DNA of 64,000 bases from Streptomyces lushanensis (GCF_001700515.1 NZ_MAUD01000086.1:37537-101536), one strand, 5' to 3'; numbered from the stretch's first letter, positions 29,397 to 42,282 are shown. Made by a program: numbers and translations. Notes: generated by a model from the sequence alone, not told the origin.

Positions 29397-30388
29397 GCGA
29401 TCTCGTCTGGGGACCCGCCACCGGTGTCGGCTCGATGCCCGGCGGTGACGCGAGGGAGACGGCCAAGGCCGTCACCGGCACCTTCGAGGACTTCCCGTAT
29501 CTGCCGGAACTGCCCGCGCGAGGGCCGGGCGCCGACATGATCGGCCGCACGGTGGGACTGCTGGTCGAGGTCTACGCGCGCGTGGAGCCGAGCGGCTGGC
29601 GGATCGGCGACCGGCCGGGACGGGACACCAGGCGGGCCGGATCCTGGCTGGGCGAGGACCTCGACGCGCTGGAGGAGTTCACCCAGGGGTACCAGGGCCC
29701 GCTGAAGATCCAGGCCGTCGGGCCGTGGACGCTCGCCGCCTCGCTGGAGCTGCGCAACGGCCAGTCGGCGATCGGCGATCCGGGAGCCTGCCGCGATCTG
29801 ACCGGTTCGCTGGTGGAGGGACTGACCGCGCATCTCGCGGAGGTACGGCGCCGGATCCCGGGATCGGTACCGGTGCTCCAGCTCGACGAGCCGTCCCTCA
29901 CCGCCGTGCTGCGCGGCGAGGTCAGAACGGCCAGCGGCTACCGGACCCACCGCGCCGTGGACCGCCAGGTGGTGGAGAGCGCGCTGCGGGAGGTGACCGC
30001 GGTGGGCGCGGGAGCGGCGGTCGTGCACTCCTGCGCGCCCGACGTGCCGTTCGCGCTGCTGCGCCGGGCGGGCGCCGCGGCCGTCTCGTTCGATTTCGGC
30101 CTGCTCACCGAGCGTGACGAGGAGGCGATCGGAGAGGCGGTGGAGGGCGGTACGAAACTCTTCGCCGGAATCGTGCCGGGCACCGAGGGCCCATTGTCCG
30201 ACCCGGCCGGTAGCGTCATGGGTGTCAGAACGTTGTGGCGCAGGCTGGGGCTGAATCCCGGGACTCTCGCCGAGTCCGTGGTGCTCACCCCCTCGTGCGG
30301 GCTCGCGGGCGCTTCTCCCGCGTACGCGCGCACTGCGCTCGCGCACTGTGTCAGGGCCGCGCGATCCCTCGCGGACAACCCTGAGTGA
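29393..30388 (+). CDS. cobalamin-independent methionine synthase family protein
   Basis: 331 residues, equivalent to only the catalytic C-terminal barrel of MetE. Zinc ligands are visible as HSCAPDVP (His and Cys) and TPSCGLAG (Cys). The acid/base region LQLDEPSLTAVL is present. Short actinobacterial and archaeal members lack the N-terminal half of MetE and may use a different methyl donor; whether this one makes methionine is unproven. Coupled to the upstream SDR; ligA begins 42 nt downstream on the same strand. Confidence 0.85.
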   Translation: MSDLVWGPATGVGSMPGGDARETAKAVTGTFEDFPYLPELPARGPGADMIGRTVGLLVEVYARVEPSGWRIGDRPGRDTRRAGSWLGEDLDALEEFTQGYQGPLKIQAVGPWTLAASLELRNGQSAIGDPGACRDLTGSLVEGLTAHLAEVRRRIPGSVPVLQLDEPSLTAVLRGEVRTASGYRTHRAVDRQVVESALREVTAVGAGAAVVHSCAPDVPFALLRRAGAAAVSFDFGLLTERDEEAIGEAVEGGTKLFAGIVPGTEGPLSDPAGSVMGVRTLWRRLGLNPGTLAESVVLTPSCGLAGASPAYARTALAHCVRAARSLADNPE

Positions 30389-32791
<2,403 letters not shown>

Positions 32792-32896
32792 GGCGCGACC
32801 GTCGGATTCGGGCCGCAAAGCTCACCCGTTCGGCGCATACCAGATGGATACGGATGGGCAGGTCGCATTCGGGCAACAGCTGTAGAGCGCTGCCCG

Positions 32897-32926
32897 TTGA
32901 CGCCTTTCGCGGCCTACTGTTGGGAT
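32897..32926 (+). promoter_or_regulatory. candidate promoter of the RmdB-type gene
   Basis: TTGACG at 32897-32902 and TGGGAT at 32921-32926, spacing 18 bp, in the 237-bp gap after ligA. Consistent with a housekeeping-type promoter giving a leader of about 95 nt. Confidence 0.4.
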
Positions 32927-32940
32927 GTGCGCCTGTCGTG

Positions 32941-33000
32941 CACGGCTGCGTGGTGCGATTTCAGCCGTGATGGCATGACAACGTGCCATCGCGTGGCATC
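32941..33000 (+). promoter_or_regulatory. stacked inverted repeats in the RmdB leader
   Basis: CACGGCTG (32941-32948) / CAGCCGTG (32962-32969) and GATGGCA (32969-32975) / TGCCATC (32984-32990), plus a further half site TGGCATC at 32994-33000. They lie between the candidate promoter and the start codon. Could be protein operators or leader RNA structure. Confidence 0.4.
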
Positions 33001-33028
33001 GGCTCCGCCGGCTGTGAGAGGGACGGGA

Positions 33029-35158
33029 ATGAAACCGACCGAGAGCGCCGCCCCGGTCTCACCCCCGCGTGGTTTCGCGGGAATTGCGGGCACTGCGGCG
33101 AGAACGCCCGTTCTTGTGGTGGGACTCGCCGGGGTCCTGCTGGCCACCGGCCTCGTCCGTACGGTGCGGGACGGCCATGCGCTCTTCCCGGGCGGCTCGA
33201 CGGGCTGGGCGATGGCCGTGCTCACCGGCATCATCGTCGGCCATCTCGTGGCGCTCGGCCGCGACCGCTGGTGGGGCGGCACGGGCTCCGGCGCGGCCCT
33301 CACCCTGGCCGTCCTGCTGCTGTACGGCTGGGTCCCCGCCGTACTCGTCAGCCTGTCCGTCGTGGTGCTCGTCGGCATGGCTCGCAGACACCGCTGGCGG
33401 CAGGGCGTCCTGCACGGCGCGGCCGACATGCTGGGCATCGGCGCCGCCGCGCTCGTCCTGAGACTCTTCGATGTGCTGCCCACGGTCGAGAAGCCGTGGA
33501 ATCCGCTCGACTGGGGGATCGAGGCCGTCCCGGAGATCGTGCTGGCGGCGGGGATCCATCTGCTCGTCACCCGGCTGCTGTTGTGGTACGCGCTGGCCCC
33601 GCAGGGCGGCGGACTGCCGACCGTGGCCCGTACGGCCCTGTACCGCCAGGGACTTGTCGCGGTCGCCCTGCTCGGTATCGCTCCGCTGATCTGTGTGGTC
33701 GCGATGACCGTGCCGGTTCTGCTGCCGCTCTTCTCCATCCCGCTGATCGCCCTGGACTCGACGCTCTGGATCGCCAGAGCACGGGCCGAGGAGCAGCTCC
33801 GCGATCCGCTGACGGGCCTGCCGAACCGGCAGTGGCTGCTGGAGCGCACCTGGTCGGCGCTGGAGGACGCGGAGAGCCTCGGTGCCAGATCCGCGCTGGT
33901 CCTGATCGACCTCGACCGCTTCCGCTCGGTCAATGACACGCTCGGTCATCTCGCGGGTGACCGGCTGCTGCTCCAGATAGCCGACCGGCTGCGGCTGGCC
34001 CTGCCGCGCGGTGCGGAGGCCGCGCGCCTGGGCGGCGACGAGTTCGCGGTGCTCCTGCCGACCTGTGACTCCGCGACCAGCGCCCAGCGCGTCGCCCGCC
34101 ATCTCGTGGCCGAGCTGTCCTCGCCGCTGGATCTCGACGGGCTGACGCTGGTCCTGGAGGCCAGCGCCGGGGTCGCCGTCTATCCCGAGCACGCGCTCGA
34201 CGCGGAAGGGCTGCTGCGCCGGGCCGATGTGGCGATGTACCAGGCGAAGCGGGACCGTACGGGTGTGGAGGTGTACGAGTCCAAGCGGGACTCCAACACC
34301 CCGGACCGCCTCGGTCTGCTGGGAGACCTCAGACGCGCGCTGGACGCCGGCGAGGTGGAGCTGCACTACCAGCCCAAGGTCCGGTTCGACGGTCAGGTCG
34401 CGGGCCTGGAGGCGCTGGTGCGCTGGGTGCATCCGGAGCGCGGCCGGGTCCCTCCCGACGAGTTCATCGCGATCGCCGAGTCCTCGGGCCTGATGCCGCA
34501 TCTGACCGAGTACGTCCTCGAGACCGCCCTCGCGCAGGTCGCGCGCTGGCGTTCCCAGGGGCTGAAGGTGCCGGTCGCGGTCAATGTCTCGCCGCGCGAC
34601 GTCCACACCCCCGGTTTCGCCGGAGCGGTCGCGGCGCGGCTCGCCCGCCACGGTGTCCCGGCCGGCTCGCTCCAGCTGGAGATAACGGAGCATGTCCTGC
34701 TGGAGGACCCGCAGCGCGCGGCCGACACCCTGGCGGGGCTGACCGGGCACGGCGTGAAGATGTCCCTCGACGACTTCGGCACGGGGTACTCCTCGCTGGT
34801 GCATCTGCGGCGGCTGCCGGTGAGCGAGCTGAAGATCGACCGGTCTTTCGTGGCCCGGCTGGCCGTCGACACCGAGGACGCGGAGATCGTCCGCTGCACC
34901 GTCGACCTGGCGCACTCGCTGGGCCTGCTGGTCGTCGCGGAGGGCGTCGAGGACGACGAGACCTGGGAGCGGCTGCGGGATCTCGGCTGCGACGCGGTCC
35001 AGGGCTGGCTGGTGGCCGCCGCGATGCCGCCGCCCGAGGCGACGGCCTGGCTGCTGGCCAGAGGCGAGCGCGGCTGGCAGCGCCCGGCGGAACTGGAAGC
35101 GGCCCGCCGCAAGCAGTCGGGCCAGGTCGTGGAGCAGTCCGGCCGAGTGGTCCAGTAG
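33029..35158 (+). CDS. rmdB: RmdB-type membrane GGDEF-EAL c-di-GMP enzyme
   Basis: 709 residues. N-terminal 250 residues contain about six hydrophobic segments with no PAS. GGDEF domain with an intact LGGDEF at 334-339 but no RxxD inhibitory site in the usual position. EAL domain has EALVRW at 461-466, EITEH and DDFGTGYSSL, so phosphodiesterase activity is likely. Both catalytic halves therefore look competent. In S. coelicolor and S. venezuelae RmdB sits next to ligA, as here; the symbol rests on that synteny and the domain layout. ATG 33029 is preceded by GAGAGGGACGGGA. The C-terminal tail is Gln/Val/Gly-rich. Confidence 0.85.
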   Translation: MKPTESAAPVSPPRGFAGIAGTAARTPVLVVGLAGVLLATGLVRTVRDGHALFPGGSTGWAMAVLTGIIVGHLVALGRDRWWGGTGSGAALTLAVLLLYGWVPAVLVSLSVVVLVGMARRHRWRQGVLHGAADMLGIGAAALVLRLFDVLPTVEKPWNPLDWGIEAVPEIVLAAGIHLLVTRLLLWYALAPQGGGLPTVARTALYRQGLVAVALLGIAPLICVVAMTVPVLLPLFSIPLIALDSTLWIARARAEEQLRDPLTGLPNRQWLLERTWSALEDAESLGARSALVLIDLDRFRSVNDTLGHLAGDRLLLQIADRLRLALPRGAEAARLGGDEFAVLLPTCDSATSAQRVARHLVAELSSPLDLDGLTLVLEASAGVAVYPEHALDAEGLLRRADVAMYQAKRDRTGVEVYESKRDSNTPDRLGLLGDLRRALDAGEVELHYQPKVRFDGQVAGLEALVRWVHPERGRVPPDEFIAIAESSGLMPHLTEYVLETALAQVARWRSQGLKVPVAVNVSPRDVHTPGFAGAVAARLARHGVPAGSLQLEITEHVLLEDPQRAADTLAGLTGHGVKMSLDDFGTGYSSLVHLRRLPVSELKIDRSFVARLAVDTEDAEIVRCTVDLAHSLGLLVVAEGVEDDETWERLRDLGCDAVQGWLVAAAMPPPEATAWLLARGERGWQRPAELEAARRKQSGQVVEQSGRVVQ

Positions 35159-35204
35159 GCACCCGGCCACCGGGCCAGGCCCATCGGCCGCGCGGGCCGC
35201 GCGC

Positions 35205-35373
35205 CTAGGTCCTGTCCGGGCGATCTTCGCGGGTCCGCGACGCCCGGCACGGCACCTCGCGGCGTTGTCGGAGTCGCCCGAGTACGTCCAGTACACGGGC
35301 GGTCCTCCGCCTTGCGATCCACCGCACCGGACGCCGCGGCCTGATCCACGAAGATCGCCCGGACAGGACCTAG
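35205..35373. mobile_element. MITE-like element with 25-bp perfect inverted ends
   Basis: Ends 35205-35229 and 35349-35373 are perfect inverted repeats of 25 bp (outer end CTAGGTCCTGTCCGGG, inner end GATCTTCG), with imperfect complementarity continuing inward. The 119-bp interior has no open gene. From memory, similar cassettes recur between Streptomyces genes, which I cannot verify here. It may also fold into a long hairpin. No flanking target-site duplication is obvious. Confidence 0.6.
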
Positions 35374-35601
35374 CCGGCGCGGTCCCGGTTCGCCCGTAGC
35401 CGTGCCGCCCAGGCCCCGTCGCCGTCGGGCGGATGCGGGGGGCCGGTTCGTGTGCGGTCACGCGCCGTCGTGGTCCGTGCACGTGCCGGTGTGCTCCGCC
35501 GCCCGGGTGATTCATCCGTTGCGTGGTGAGGTGACCGCGCCCTCTAGGATTGGGCTCAAAGAAGCCATCAACCGAAGCCATCAACCCCTGAGGATCGCTG
35601 A
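35374..35601. other. intergenic region upstream of gatC
   Basis: About 230 bp between the repeat element and gatC with no gene. The gatC promoter should be in the AT-richer last 80 bp; CTCTAGGATT around 35542-35551 contains a TAGGAT that fits a -10 box. Nothing else recognised. Confidence 0.3.
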
Positions 35602-35898
35602 ATGCCTGGCATCACGCGCGAGGAGGTCGTCCACCTCGCTCGGCTGGCGCGTCTGGAGCTGTCCGGCTCCGAGCTCGACCACTTCGCCGGACAGCTCGAC
35701 GACATCATCGGCGCGGTCGCCCGCGTGTCCGAGGTCGCCGACCAAGACGTACCGCCGACGTCCCACCCGCTGCCGCTGACCAATGTCATGCGCGCGGACG
35801 AGGTCCGTCCGTCGCTCACCCCCGAGCAGGCGCTCTCCGGCGCTCCTGCCCAGGAGCAGCAGCGTTTCAAGGTGCCGCAGATCCTGGGGGAGGACTAA
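35602..35898 (+). CDS. gatC: Asp/Glu-tRNA amidotransferase subunit C
   Basis: 98 residues, normal for GatC. Opens with [21 protein letters not shown], the family's N-terminal helix, and ends with VPQIL near the C-terminus. It stabilises GatA on GatB in the GatCAB complex that converts mischarged Glu-tRNA-Gln and Asp-tRNA-Asn. First gene of gatC-gatA-(small membrane gene)-gatB. Confidence 0.96.
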   Translation: MPGITREEVVHLARLARLELSGSELDHFAGQLDDIIGAVARVSEVADQDVPPTSHPLPLTNVMRADEVRPSLTPEQALSGAPAQEQQRFKVPQILGED

Positions 35899-35903
35899 CA
35901 GCC

Positions 35904-37411
<1,508 letters not shown>

Positions 37412-37415
<4 letters not shown>

Positions 37416-37654
37416 CCAGTGCAATGAGCAAGGCCAAGGGTTTCAAGAAGTCCAAGGCCGGCACGTACCTGTCGATCGGGACCACCGTTTTCGGCGCGAT
37501 CGGCGTCGTCAAACAGGCCAGGACGGCCCGCCAGGACAATGACACGCTCCGGCTGGTCGACGCGGTCGTCTCCGCCGCCGCCATCGTCACGGGCGTCGCT
37601 CTGCTCCTGCGTGAGCTGAAGCGCCTGGGCGACGACGACGTCCTGCTGGGCTGA
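37412..37654 (+). CDS. small membrane protein between gatA and gatB
   Basis: 80 residues, unnamed. A basic N-terminus ([11 protein letters not shown]) leads to two hydrophobic stretches, about residues 18-34 and 47-66 ([18 protein letters not shown]), separated by a polar [11 protein letters not shown] loop, then a short acidic end. ATGA overlap with gatA and a 16-nt gap to gatB mean it must be co-translated with the amidotransferase. No known domain. May anchor or modulate GatCAB, or simply be carried by the operon. Confidence 0.8.
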
Positions 37655-37670
37655 GAGGGAAAGTTTCACT

Positions 37671-39179
37671 GTGACCGTCATTGAACTCGTGTCGTACGAG
37701 GACGCCCTCGCGACGTACGACCCCGTCATGGGCCTGGAGGTCCATGTCGAGCTCGGCACGAAGACCAAGATGTTCTGCGGCTGCTCGACCGAGCTGGGCG
37801 CCGCGCCCAACTCGCAGACCTGCCCGACCTGTCTGGGCCTGCCGGGCTCGCTGCCGGTCGTCAACGCGATCGGTGTCGAGTCGGCGATCAAGATCGGTCT
37901 CGCGCTCAACTGCGAGATCGCCGAGTGGTGCCGCTTCGCCCGGAAGAACTACTTCTATCCGGACATGCCGAAGAACTTCCAGACCTCCCAGTACGACGAG
38001 CCGATCGCCTTCGACGGCTATCTGGACGTCCAGCTGGAGGACGGCGAGATCTTCCGGGTGGAGATCGAGCGCGCCCATATGGAGGAGGACACCGGCAAGT
38101 CCACGCATGTCGGTGGTGCCACCGGACGGATCCATGGCGCCTCGCACTCCCTGCTCGACTACAACCGCGCCGGAATCCCGCTGATCGAGATCGTCACCAA
38201 GCCCATCCAGGGCGCCGGTGAGCGGGCCCCCGAGGTCGCCAAGGCGTATGTCGCCGAGCTGCGCGAGCTGATCAAGACGCTCGGTGTCTCCGAGGCCCGT
38301 ATGGAGATGGGCCAGATGCGCTGCGACGTGAACCTCTCGCTGCGCCCGCACGGACGCGAGAGGTTCGGCACGCGCTCCGAGACGAAGAACGTGAACTCGC
38401 TGCGCAGTGTCGAGCGGGCCGCGCGCTTCGAGATCCAGCGCCATGCCGCGGTGCTGAACTCCGGTGGCACGATCATCCAGGAGACCAGGCACTTCCACGA
38501 GGAGGACGGTTCCACCACCTCGGGACGGGTGAAGGAGGAGGCCGAGGACTACCGGTACTTCCCGGAGCCGGACCTCGTGCCGGTGGCGCCCTCGCGCGAG
38601 TGGGTCGAGGAGCTTCGCCGGGGACTGCCCGAACTGCCGCGGGTGCGCCGCAACCGGCTCCGCGAGGAGTGGGACGTCTCCGAGCACGACATGCAGTCGA
38701 TCCTCAACGCGGGCGCGATCGATCTGATCGTGGCCACCATCGACGCCGGTGCCCCGGCCGACCAGGCCCGTAAGTGGTGGATGGGCGAGCTGGCCCGGCA
38801 CGCCAACGAGTCGGGCCGCCCGCTGGACGAGCTGCCCATCACGCCCGAGCAGGTCGCCCGGGTCGGCGCGCTCGTGGCGTCCGGCGATCTGAACGACAAG
38901 CTGGCCCGTCAGGTGCTCGAAGGCGTGCTCGCGGGCGAGGGCGACCCGGACACCGTGGTGGAGAAGCGCGGTCTGAAGGTCGTCTCCGACGACAGCGCGC
39001 TCGGTGCGGCCGTGGACGAGGCCATCGCGGCCAACGCGGCTGTCGCGGACAAGATCCGGGCCGGCAAGGTCGCCGCGGCGGGCGCGCTGGTGGGCGCCGT
39101 CATGAAGGCCACGCGCGGCCAGGCCGACGCGGCGCGGGTGCGCGAACTGATCCTTGAGCGGCTCGCCCCGGCGGAGTGA
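37671..39179 (+). CDS. gatB: Asp/Glu-tRNA amidotransferase subunit B
   Basis: 502 residues; binds the mischarged tRNA and carries out phosphorylation and amidation of the Asp or Glu. Family motifs: MGLEVHVEL near the N-terminus, two Cys pairs binding zinc (FCGCS ... QTCPTCLG), and the tail domain ending around [25 protein letters not shown] start with GAGAGGGAAAG upstream. Last gene of the operon, followed by two strong hairpins. Confidence 0.97.
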   Translation: MTVIELVSYEDALATYDPVMGLEVHVELGTKTKMFCGCSTELGAAPNSQTCPTCLGLPGSLPVVNAIGVESAIKIGLALNCEIAEWCRFARKNYFYPDMPKNFQTSQYDEPIAFDGYLDVQLEDGEIFRVEIERAHMEEDTGKSTHVGGATGRIHGASHSLLDYNRAGIPLIEIVTKPIQGAGERAPEVAKAYVAELRELIKTLGVSEARMEMGQMRCDVNLSLRPHGRERFGTRSETKNVNSLRSVERAARFEIQRHAAVLNSGGTIIQETRHFHEEDGSTTSGRVKEEAEDYRYFPEPDLVPVAPSREWVEELRRGLPELPRVRRNRLREEWDVSEHDMQSILNAGAIDLIVATIDAGAPADQARKWWMGELARHANESGRPLDELPITPEQVARVGALVASGDLNDKLARQVLEGVLAGEGDPDTVVEKRGLKVVSDDSALGAAVDEAIAANAAVADKIRAGKVAAAGALVGAVMKATRGQADAARVRELILERLAPAE

Positions 39180-39185
39180 GCGGTG

Positions 39186-39213
39186 TCCGGCCAGGGCCCG
39201 GGCCCTGGCCGGA
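39186..39213. terminator. 28-bp perfect palindrome after gatB
   Basis: Perfect 14-bp half-sites centred on CCCGGG, 7 nt after the gatB stop. No U-tract. Probably the first of two terminators for the gat operon. Confidence 0.6.
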
Positions 39214-39273
39214 GGGCGGGTCGCCGCGGGCCGGCCTCGGTTCCTCCCCCGGCAGACTCGTCCGTACGCCATC

Positions 39274-39303
39274 GGGGCGGCGCACCGACCGGTGCGCCGC
39301 CCC
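39274..39303 (+). terminator. 14-bp hairpin with 2-nt loop
   Basis: GGGGCGGCGCACCG / CGGTGCGCCGCCCC perfect stem with AC between. Second strong hairpin downstream of gatB and 55 nt before the transporter gene. Confidence 0.65.
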
Positions 39304-39357
39304 TGACCGTCCCCGACCGTCTCCCGGAACGACCTTCCCGGAATCCGGAGCACCAGC

Positions 39358-40614
39358 CTGAACACCGTCACCGCCGAGGCACTCTCGGTCGCACTGCTGC
39401 TCGCCGTGCTGGCGTTCGCCGTCGTCCGGCCGCGCGGTCTGCCCGAGGCCGTCGCCGCCGTGCCCGCCGCGCTGCTGGTCATCGCGTTCGGGGCGCTCTC
39501 GCCGCAGGACGCCGGTGAGCAGACGCGCACGCTGCTGCCCGTGGTGGTCTTCCTCGCGGCCGTGCTGGTGCTGGCTCAGCTCTGTGACGAGGAAGGGCTG
39601 TTCACCGCGGCCGGCGACCTGGTGGCGCGGTTGTGCGGCGGCCGGCCGCGGCGGCTGCTGGGCGGAGTGTTCGCGGTCGCCGCCGTCATCACCGCCGTAC
39701 TGAGCCTGGACGCCACGGTCGTCCTGCTCACCCCGGTGGTCTTCGCGACCGCGGCCCGTGTCGGTGCCCGTCCGCTGCCGCATGTCTACGCCTGTACGCA
39801 TCTCGCGAACTCCGCGTCGCTCCTGCTGCCCGTCTCCAATCTGACCAATCTGCTGGCCTTCACCGCCAGCGGGCTCTCCTTCACCCGGTTCGCCGCGCTG
39901 ATGGCACTGCCGTGGCTGGCCGCGATCGCCGTCGAGTACGTCGTCTTCCGCCGCTTCTTCGCCGCCGATCTCGCCGCCGGCGCGCAGGTGCCGGGGACGG
40001 ACGAGCCGCGCGAGGTGCCGGTGTTCACGCTGGTGGTACTGGCGCTGACGCTGGCCGGATTCGTGGTGACGTCGTTCGCCGGGATCGAACCGCTGTGGGC
40101 CGCCGTCGCCGGTGCGGCCGTGCTCGCCGCCCGTGCGCTGCGGCAGCGCCGTACGACGGTGGCGGGGCTGGTCAGGGCCGCGTCACCGCTGTTCTGTCTC
40201 TTCGTCCTCGCGCTCGGTGTGGTCGTCAAGGCTGTTGTCGACCACGGACTCGACACCGGGATCGACCGGCTGCTGCCGGACAGCTCGTCGCTGCCCTCGC
40301 TGCTGGCGATCGCGGCGGTCGCCGCCGTACTGGCCAATCTGATCAACAATCTGCCCGCGATCCTGGCGCTCCTGCCGGTCGTCGCGCCCGCCGGACCGGG
40401 ACCGGTGCTCGCGGCGCTGATCGGCGTCAACCTGGGTCCCAACCTGACCTATGTCGGATCACTGGCCACCCTGCTGTGGCGCCGCGTCCTCCACGAGCAC
40501 GCCGTCGAACCGAAGTTGGGGCACTTCACCCGGCTCGGCCTGCTGACCGTGCCTGCCGCGCTCGTCGCTTCGACCGTGGCACTGTGGGGCACGCTGCAAG
40601 TGATCCAGGGCTGA
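39358..40614 (+). CDS. ArsB/SLC13-superfamily ion transporter
   Basis: Polytopic membrane protein of about 418 residues with roughly ten hydrophobic segments. The duplicated ion-transporter motifs show as LANSASLLLPVSNLTNLLAF in the first half and NNLPAILALLPVV with LGPNLTYVGS in the second. Related to arsenite pumps and NhaD/SLC13 carriers; the ion cannot be assigned. Start: GTG 39406 would cut the first helix in half, whereas CTG 39358 has GGAG about 8 nt upstream and restores a full helix, so I favour CTG. Confidence 0.8.
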   Translation: MNTVTAEALSVALLLAVLAFAVVRPRGLPEAVAAVPAALLVIAFGALSPQDAGEQTRTLLPVVVFLAAVLVLAQLCDEEGLFTAAGDLVARLCGGRPRRLLGGVFAVAAVITAVLSLDATVVLLTPVVFATAARVGARPLPHVYACTHLANSASLLLPVSNLTNLLAFTASGLSFTRFAALMALPWLAAIAVEYVVFRRFFAADLAAGAQVPGTDEPREVPVFTLVVLALTLAGFVVTSFAGIEPLWAAVAGAAVLAARALRQRRTTVAGLVRAASPLFCLFVLALGVVVKAVVDHGLDTGIDRLLPDSSSLPSLLAIAAVAAVLANLINNLPAILALLPVVAPAGPGPVLAALIGVNLGPNLTYVGSLATLLWRRVLHEHAVEPKLGHFTRLGLLTVPAALVASTVALWGTLQVIQG

Positions 40615-40665
40615 CCCCGTGTCGGCCGAGCCCGTGCCGATGAGCCCGTGTCGGAGGCTGACGCC

Positions 40666-41184
40666 GTGACCGTACCGATGCCCGATCCCCCGGAGACCGG
40701 CCCGTCGGAGACCAGGACCGGTCCGCCCGGGACGGATCCGAAAAGGACCGTTCTCGTCTGGATCACCGAATCCACCTGGCCCGCCTGTGTGGACGCCGCC
40801 CGCGAACGCGCCCCGCACGACGCGGTCGTCCTGCTCCATGTCAGTGACGACGAGGTCGCCGCCGCCGCGCACCACGCCTACGAAGGGCTCCTCGGCCGGG
40901 GCCACCGGCCCGAGCGCGACCCCGGCGCCCGTCTCGAAGCGCTGTCGGGCACGGCGGCGGCCGATCTGCTGGAGGCCGCCGCGCACCGGCTCGGGCGGCC
41001 CTGCGAACTGCTCGACCACCACGGCCGGGCCGAGCACGAGGTCGTGCGCGCGGCGGCGGACGCGGCACTGCTGATCTGCGCGCGGGACGGCGAGCGCGGC
41101 CACCCCGGACCTCACAGCCTCGGCCGCGTCACCCGCTTCGTGGTCGACCACGCCGAGTGCCCGGTGCTGCTGGTGTGGCCCTGA
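40666..41184 (+). CDS. universal stress protein family protein
   Basis: 172 residues. After a 25-residue Pro/Thr tail comes a USP-like fold: VLVWITESTWPACVDAA, VVLLHVSDDE, and a C-terminal VTRFVVDHAECPVLLVW, the typical last helix and strand. The ATP-binding G2xG9xG(S/T) motif is degenerate, so it may be a non-nucleotide-binding type. GTG 40666 has GGAGG 9 nt upstream. Lies 50 nt after the transporter on the same strand, possibly co-transcribed. Confidence 0.75.
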   Translation: MTVPMPDPPETGPSETRTGPPGTDPKRTVLVWITESTWPACVDAARERAPHDAVVLLHVSDDEVAAAAHHAYEGLLGRGHRPERDPGARLEALSGTAAADLLEAAAHRLGRPCELLDHHGRAEHEVVRAAADAALLICARDGERGHPGPHSLGRVTRFVVDHAECPVLLVWP

Positions 41185-41221
41185 CCGGGTCCGTCCTCCT
41201 GGCCGGCGGTGTGCGGGTCCG

Positions 41222-42070
41222 TCAGGAGCCCTGTCTGCTCGCGGAGTCGTAGTCGATGGACTCGGTCAGCTCGCGCCACTTCGCGTCGCTCTCGGTACGG
41301 GCCCGGTCGGAGTCCGTCACATACCGGTACGCGTCGCTGCCCAGCAGCAGATGGACCGGGGGCTCGTCCAGATCCGGCAGACCGAGGATGACCTGCGCCG
41401 CCTTGGCCGGATCGCCCGTCTGACGGCCGTCCATGCCGCGCACCATCTCGGCCGTCGCACCGACGGTCGGCCGGTACGGCTCGCCGATCTCGGGAATCGT
41501 CATGGACGATCCGGCCCAGTCGGTGCGCAGACCGCCCGGTTCGATGACGGTGACCCGTACACCCAGCGGCGCCAGTTCACGGGAGAGCACCTCGGAGAAG
41601 CCGGCCACCGCCCACTTGGCGCTCTGGTAGGCACCGAGGCCCGGGGTGGTCATCCGGCCGCCGCTGGACGAGATCTGGATGACATGCCCGGATCCCTGCT
41701 CGCGCAGGATCGGCACCGCCGCCTTGGTGACGTGGTAGACGCCGTAGAAGTTGGTGTCGATCTGGGCGCGGAAATCGGCGTCGGTGACATCCTCGACGGC
41801 CGCGATGTCGCCGTATCCGGCGTTGTTGACGACGACGTCCAGCCGGCCGAAGGTCTCGACCGTGCCCCGGACCGCCGCGCGCGCGGCGTCCGCGTCCGTC
41901 ACGTCGAGCGCCACGGCGCGCACCCGCTCGCCGTACGTAGCGACGAGATCGTCGAGCTGGTCGGGCTTGCGTGCCGTCGCCACGACCCGATGGCCCGCGG
42001 CGAGCGCGGCCTCGGCGATGGCGCGGCCCAGACCGCGCGAGCTGCCGGTGATGAACCAGACCTGTGACAT
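41222..42070 (-). CDS. short-chain dehydrogenase, TetR-linked
   Basis: 282 residues. SDR motifs: ITGSSRGLGRAI (cofactor), NNAGYG, ISSSGG with catalytic Ser, and YQSAKWA (Tyr, Lys). Oxidoreductase of unknown substrate. ATG 42070 chosen; a start 5 codons upstream is possible. Divergent from a TetR regulator, with one of two shared-type operators immediately ahead of its start (42087-42112), so repression by that regulator is very likely. Confidence 0.88.
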   Translation of the reverse strand: MSQVWFITGSSRGLGRAIAEAALAAGHRVVATARKPDQLDDLVATYGERVRAVALDVTDADAARAAVRGTVETFGRLDVVVNNAGYGDIAAVEDVTDADFRAQIDTNFYGVYHVTKAAVPILREQGSGHVIQISSSGGRMTTPGLGAYQSAKWAVAGFSEVLSRELAPLGVRVTVIEPGGLRTDWAGSSMTIPEIGEPYRPTVGATAEMVRGMDGRQTGDPAKAAQVILGLPDLDEPPVHLLLGSDAYRYVTDSDRARTESDAKWRELTESIDYDSASRQGS

Positions 42071-42086
42071 GGGAGAGCCTCTCAAG

Positions 42087-42112
42087 GAAGTAACTGACCA
42101 TCCAGTTACTTC
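42087..42112. promoter_or_regulatory. operator 1, SDR side
   Basis: GAAGTAACTG-ACCATC-CAGTTACTTC, a perfect 10-bp inverted repeat, 17 nt from the SDR start. Typical size and symmetry of a TetR-family site. Confidence 0.75.
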
Positions 42113-42185
42113 ACTGTAAGTCGCGACCAGCGCCGATGCAAGGGGTGACTCGGACGAGTGATGGGCTGGTCAGGAGGTTTGCGGA

Positions 42186-42211
42186 GAAGTAACCACACGG
42201 TCAGTTACATG
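42186..42211. promoter_or_regulatory. operator 2, TetR side
   Basis: GAAGTAAC-N8-CAGTTAC followed by ATG, aligned base for base with operator 1 in the outer half sites, 99 bp away. Imperfect in the last bases of the right arm. Lies about 70 bp ahead of the TetR gene, consistent with autoregulation. Confidence 0.65.
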
Positions 42212-42282
42212 GCGCGCGCACCGTGCCGCGCGCGAGATGATCAGCGGGTTCCGCCGTCAGCGGCGCTGATTACGATGAGGGC

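Noticed and set aside
32926..33028. c-di-GMP riboswitch controlling the RmdB-type gene
   Set aside because: The conserved GEMM aptamer bases are not present; the repeats fit operators better.
35205..35373. CRISPR-like or tRNA-like structure
   Set aside because: Only two inverted ends, no spaced direct repeats and no tRNA cloverleaf or CCA-type features.
40314..40614. ArsB assignment as an arsenite pump
   Set aside because: Superfamily motifs are shared with several ion carriers and no ars genes are adjacent.
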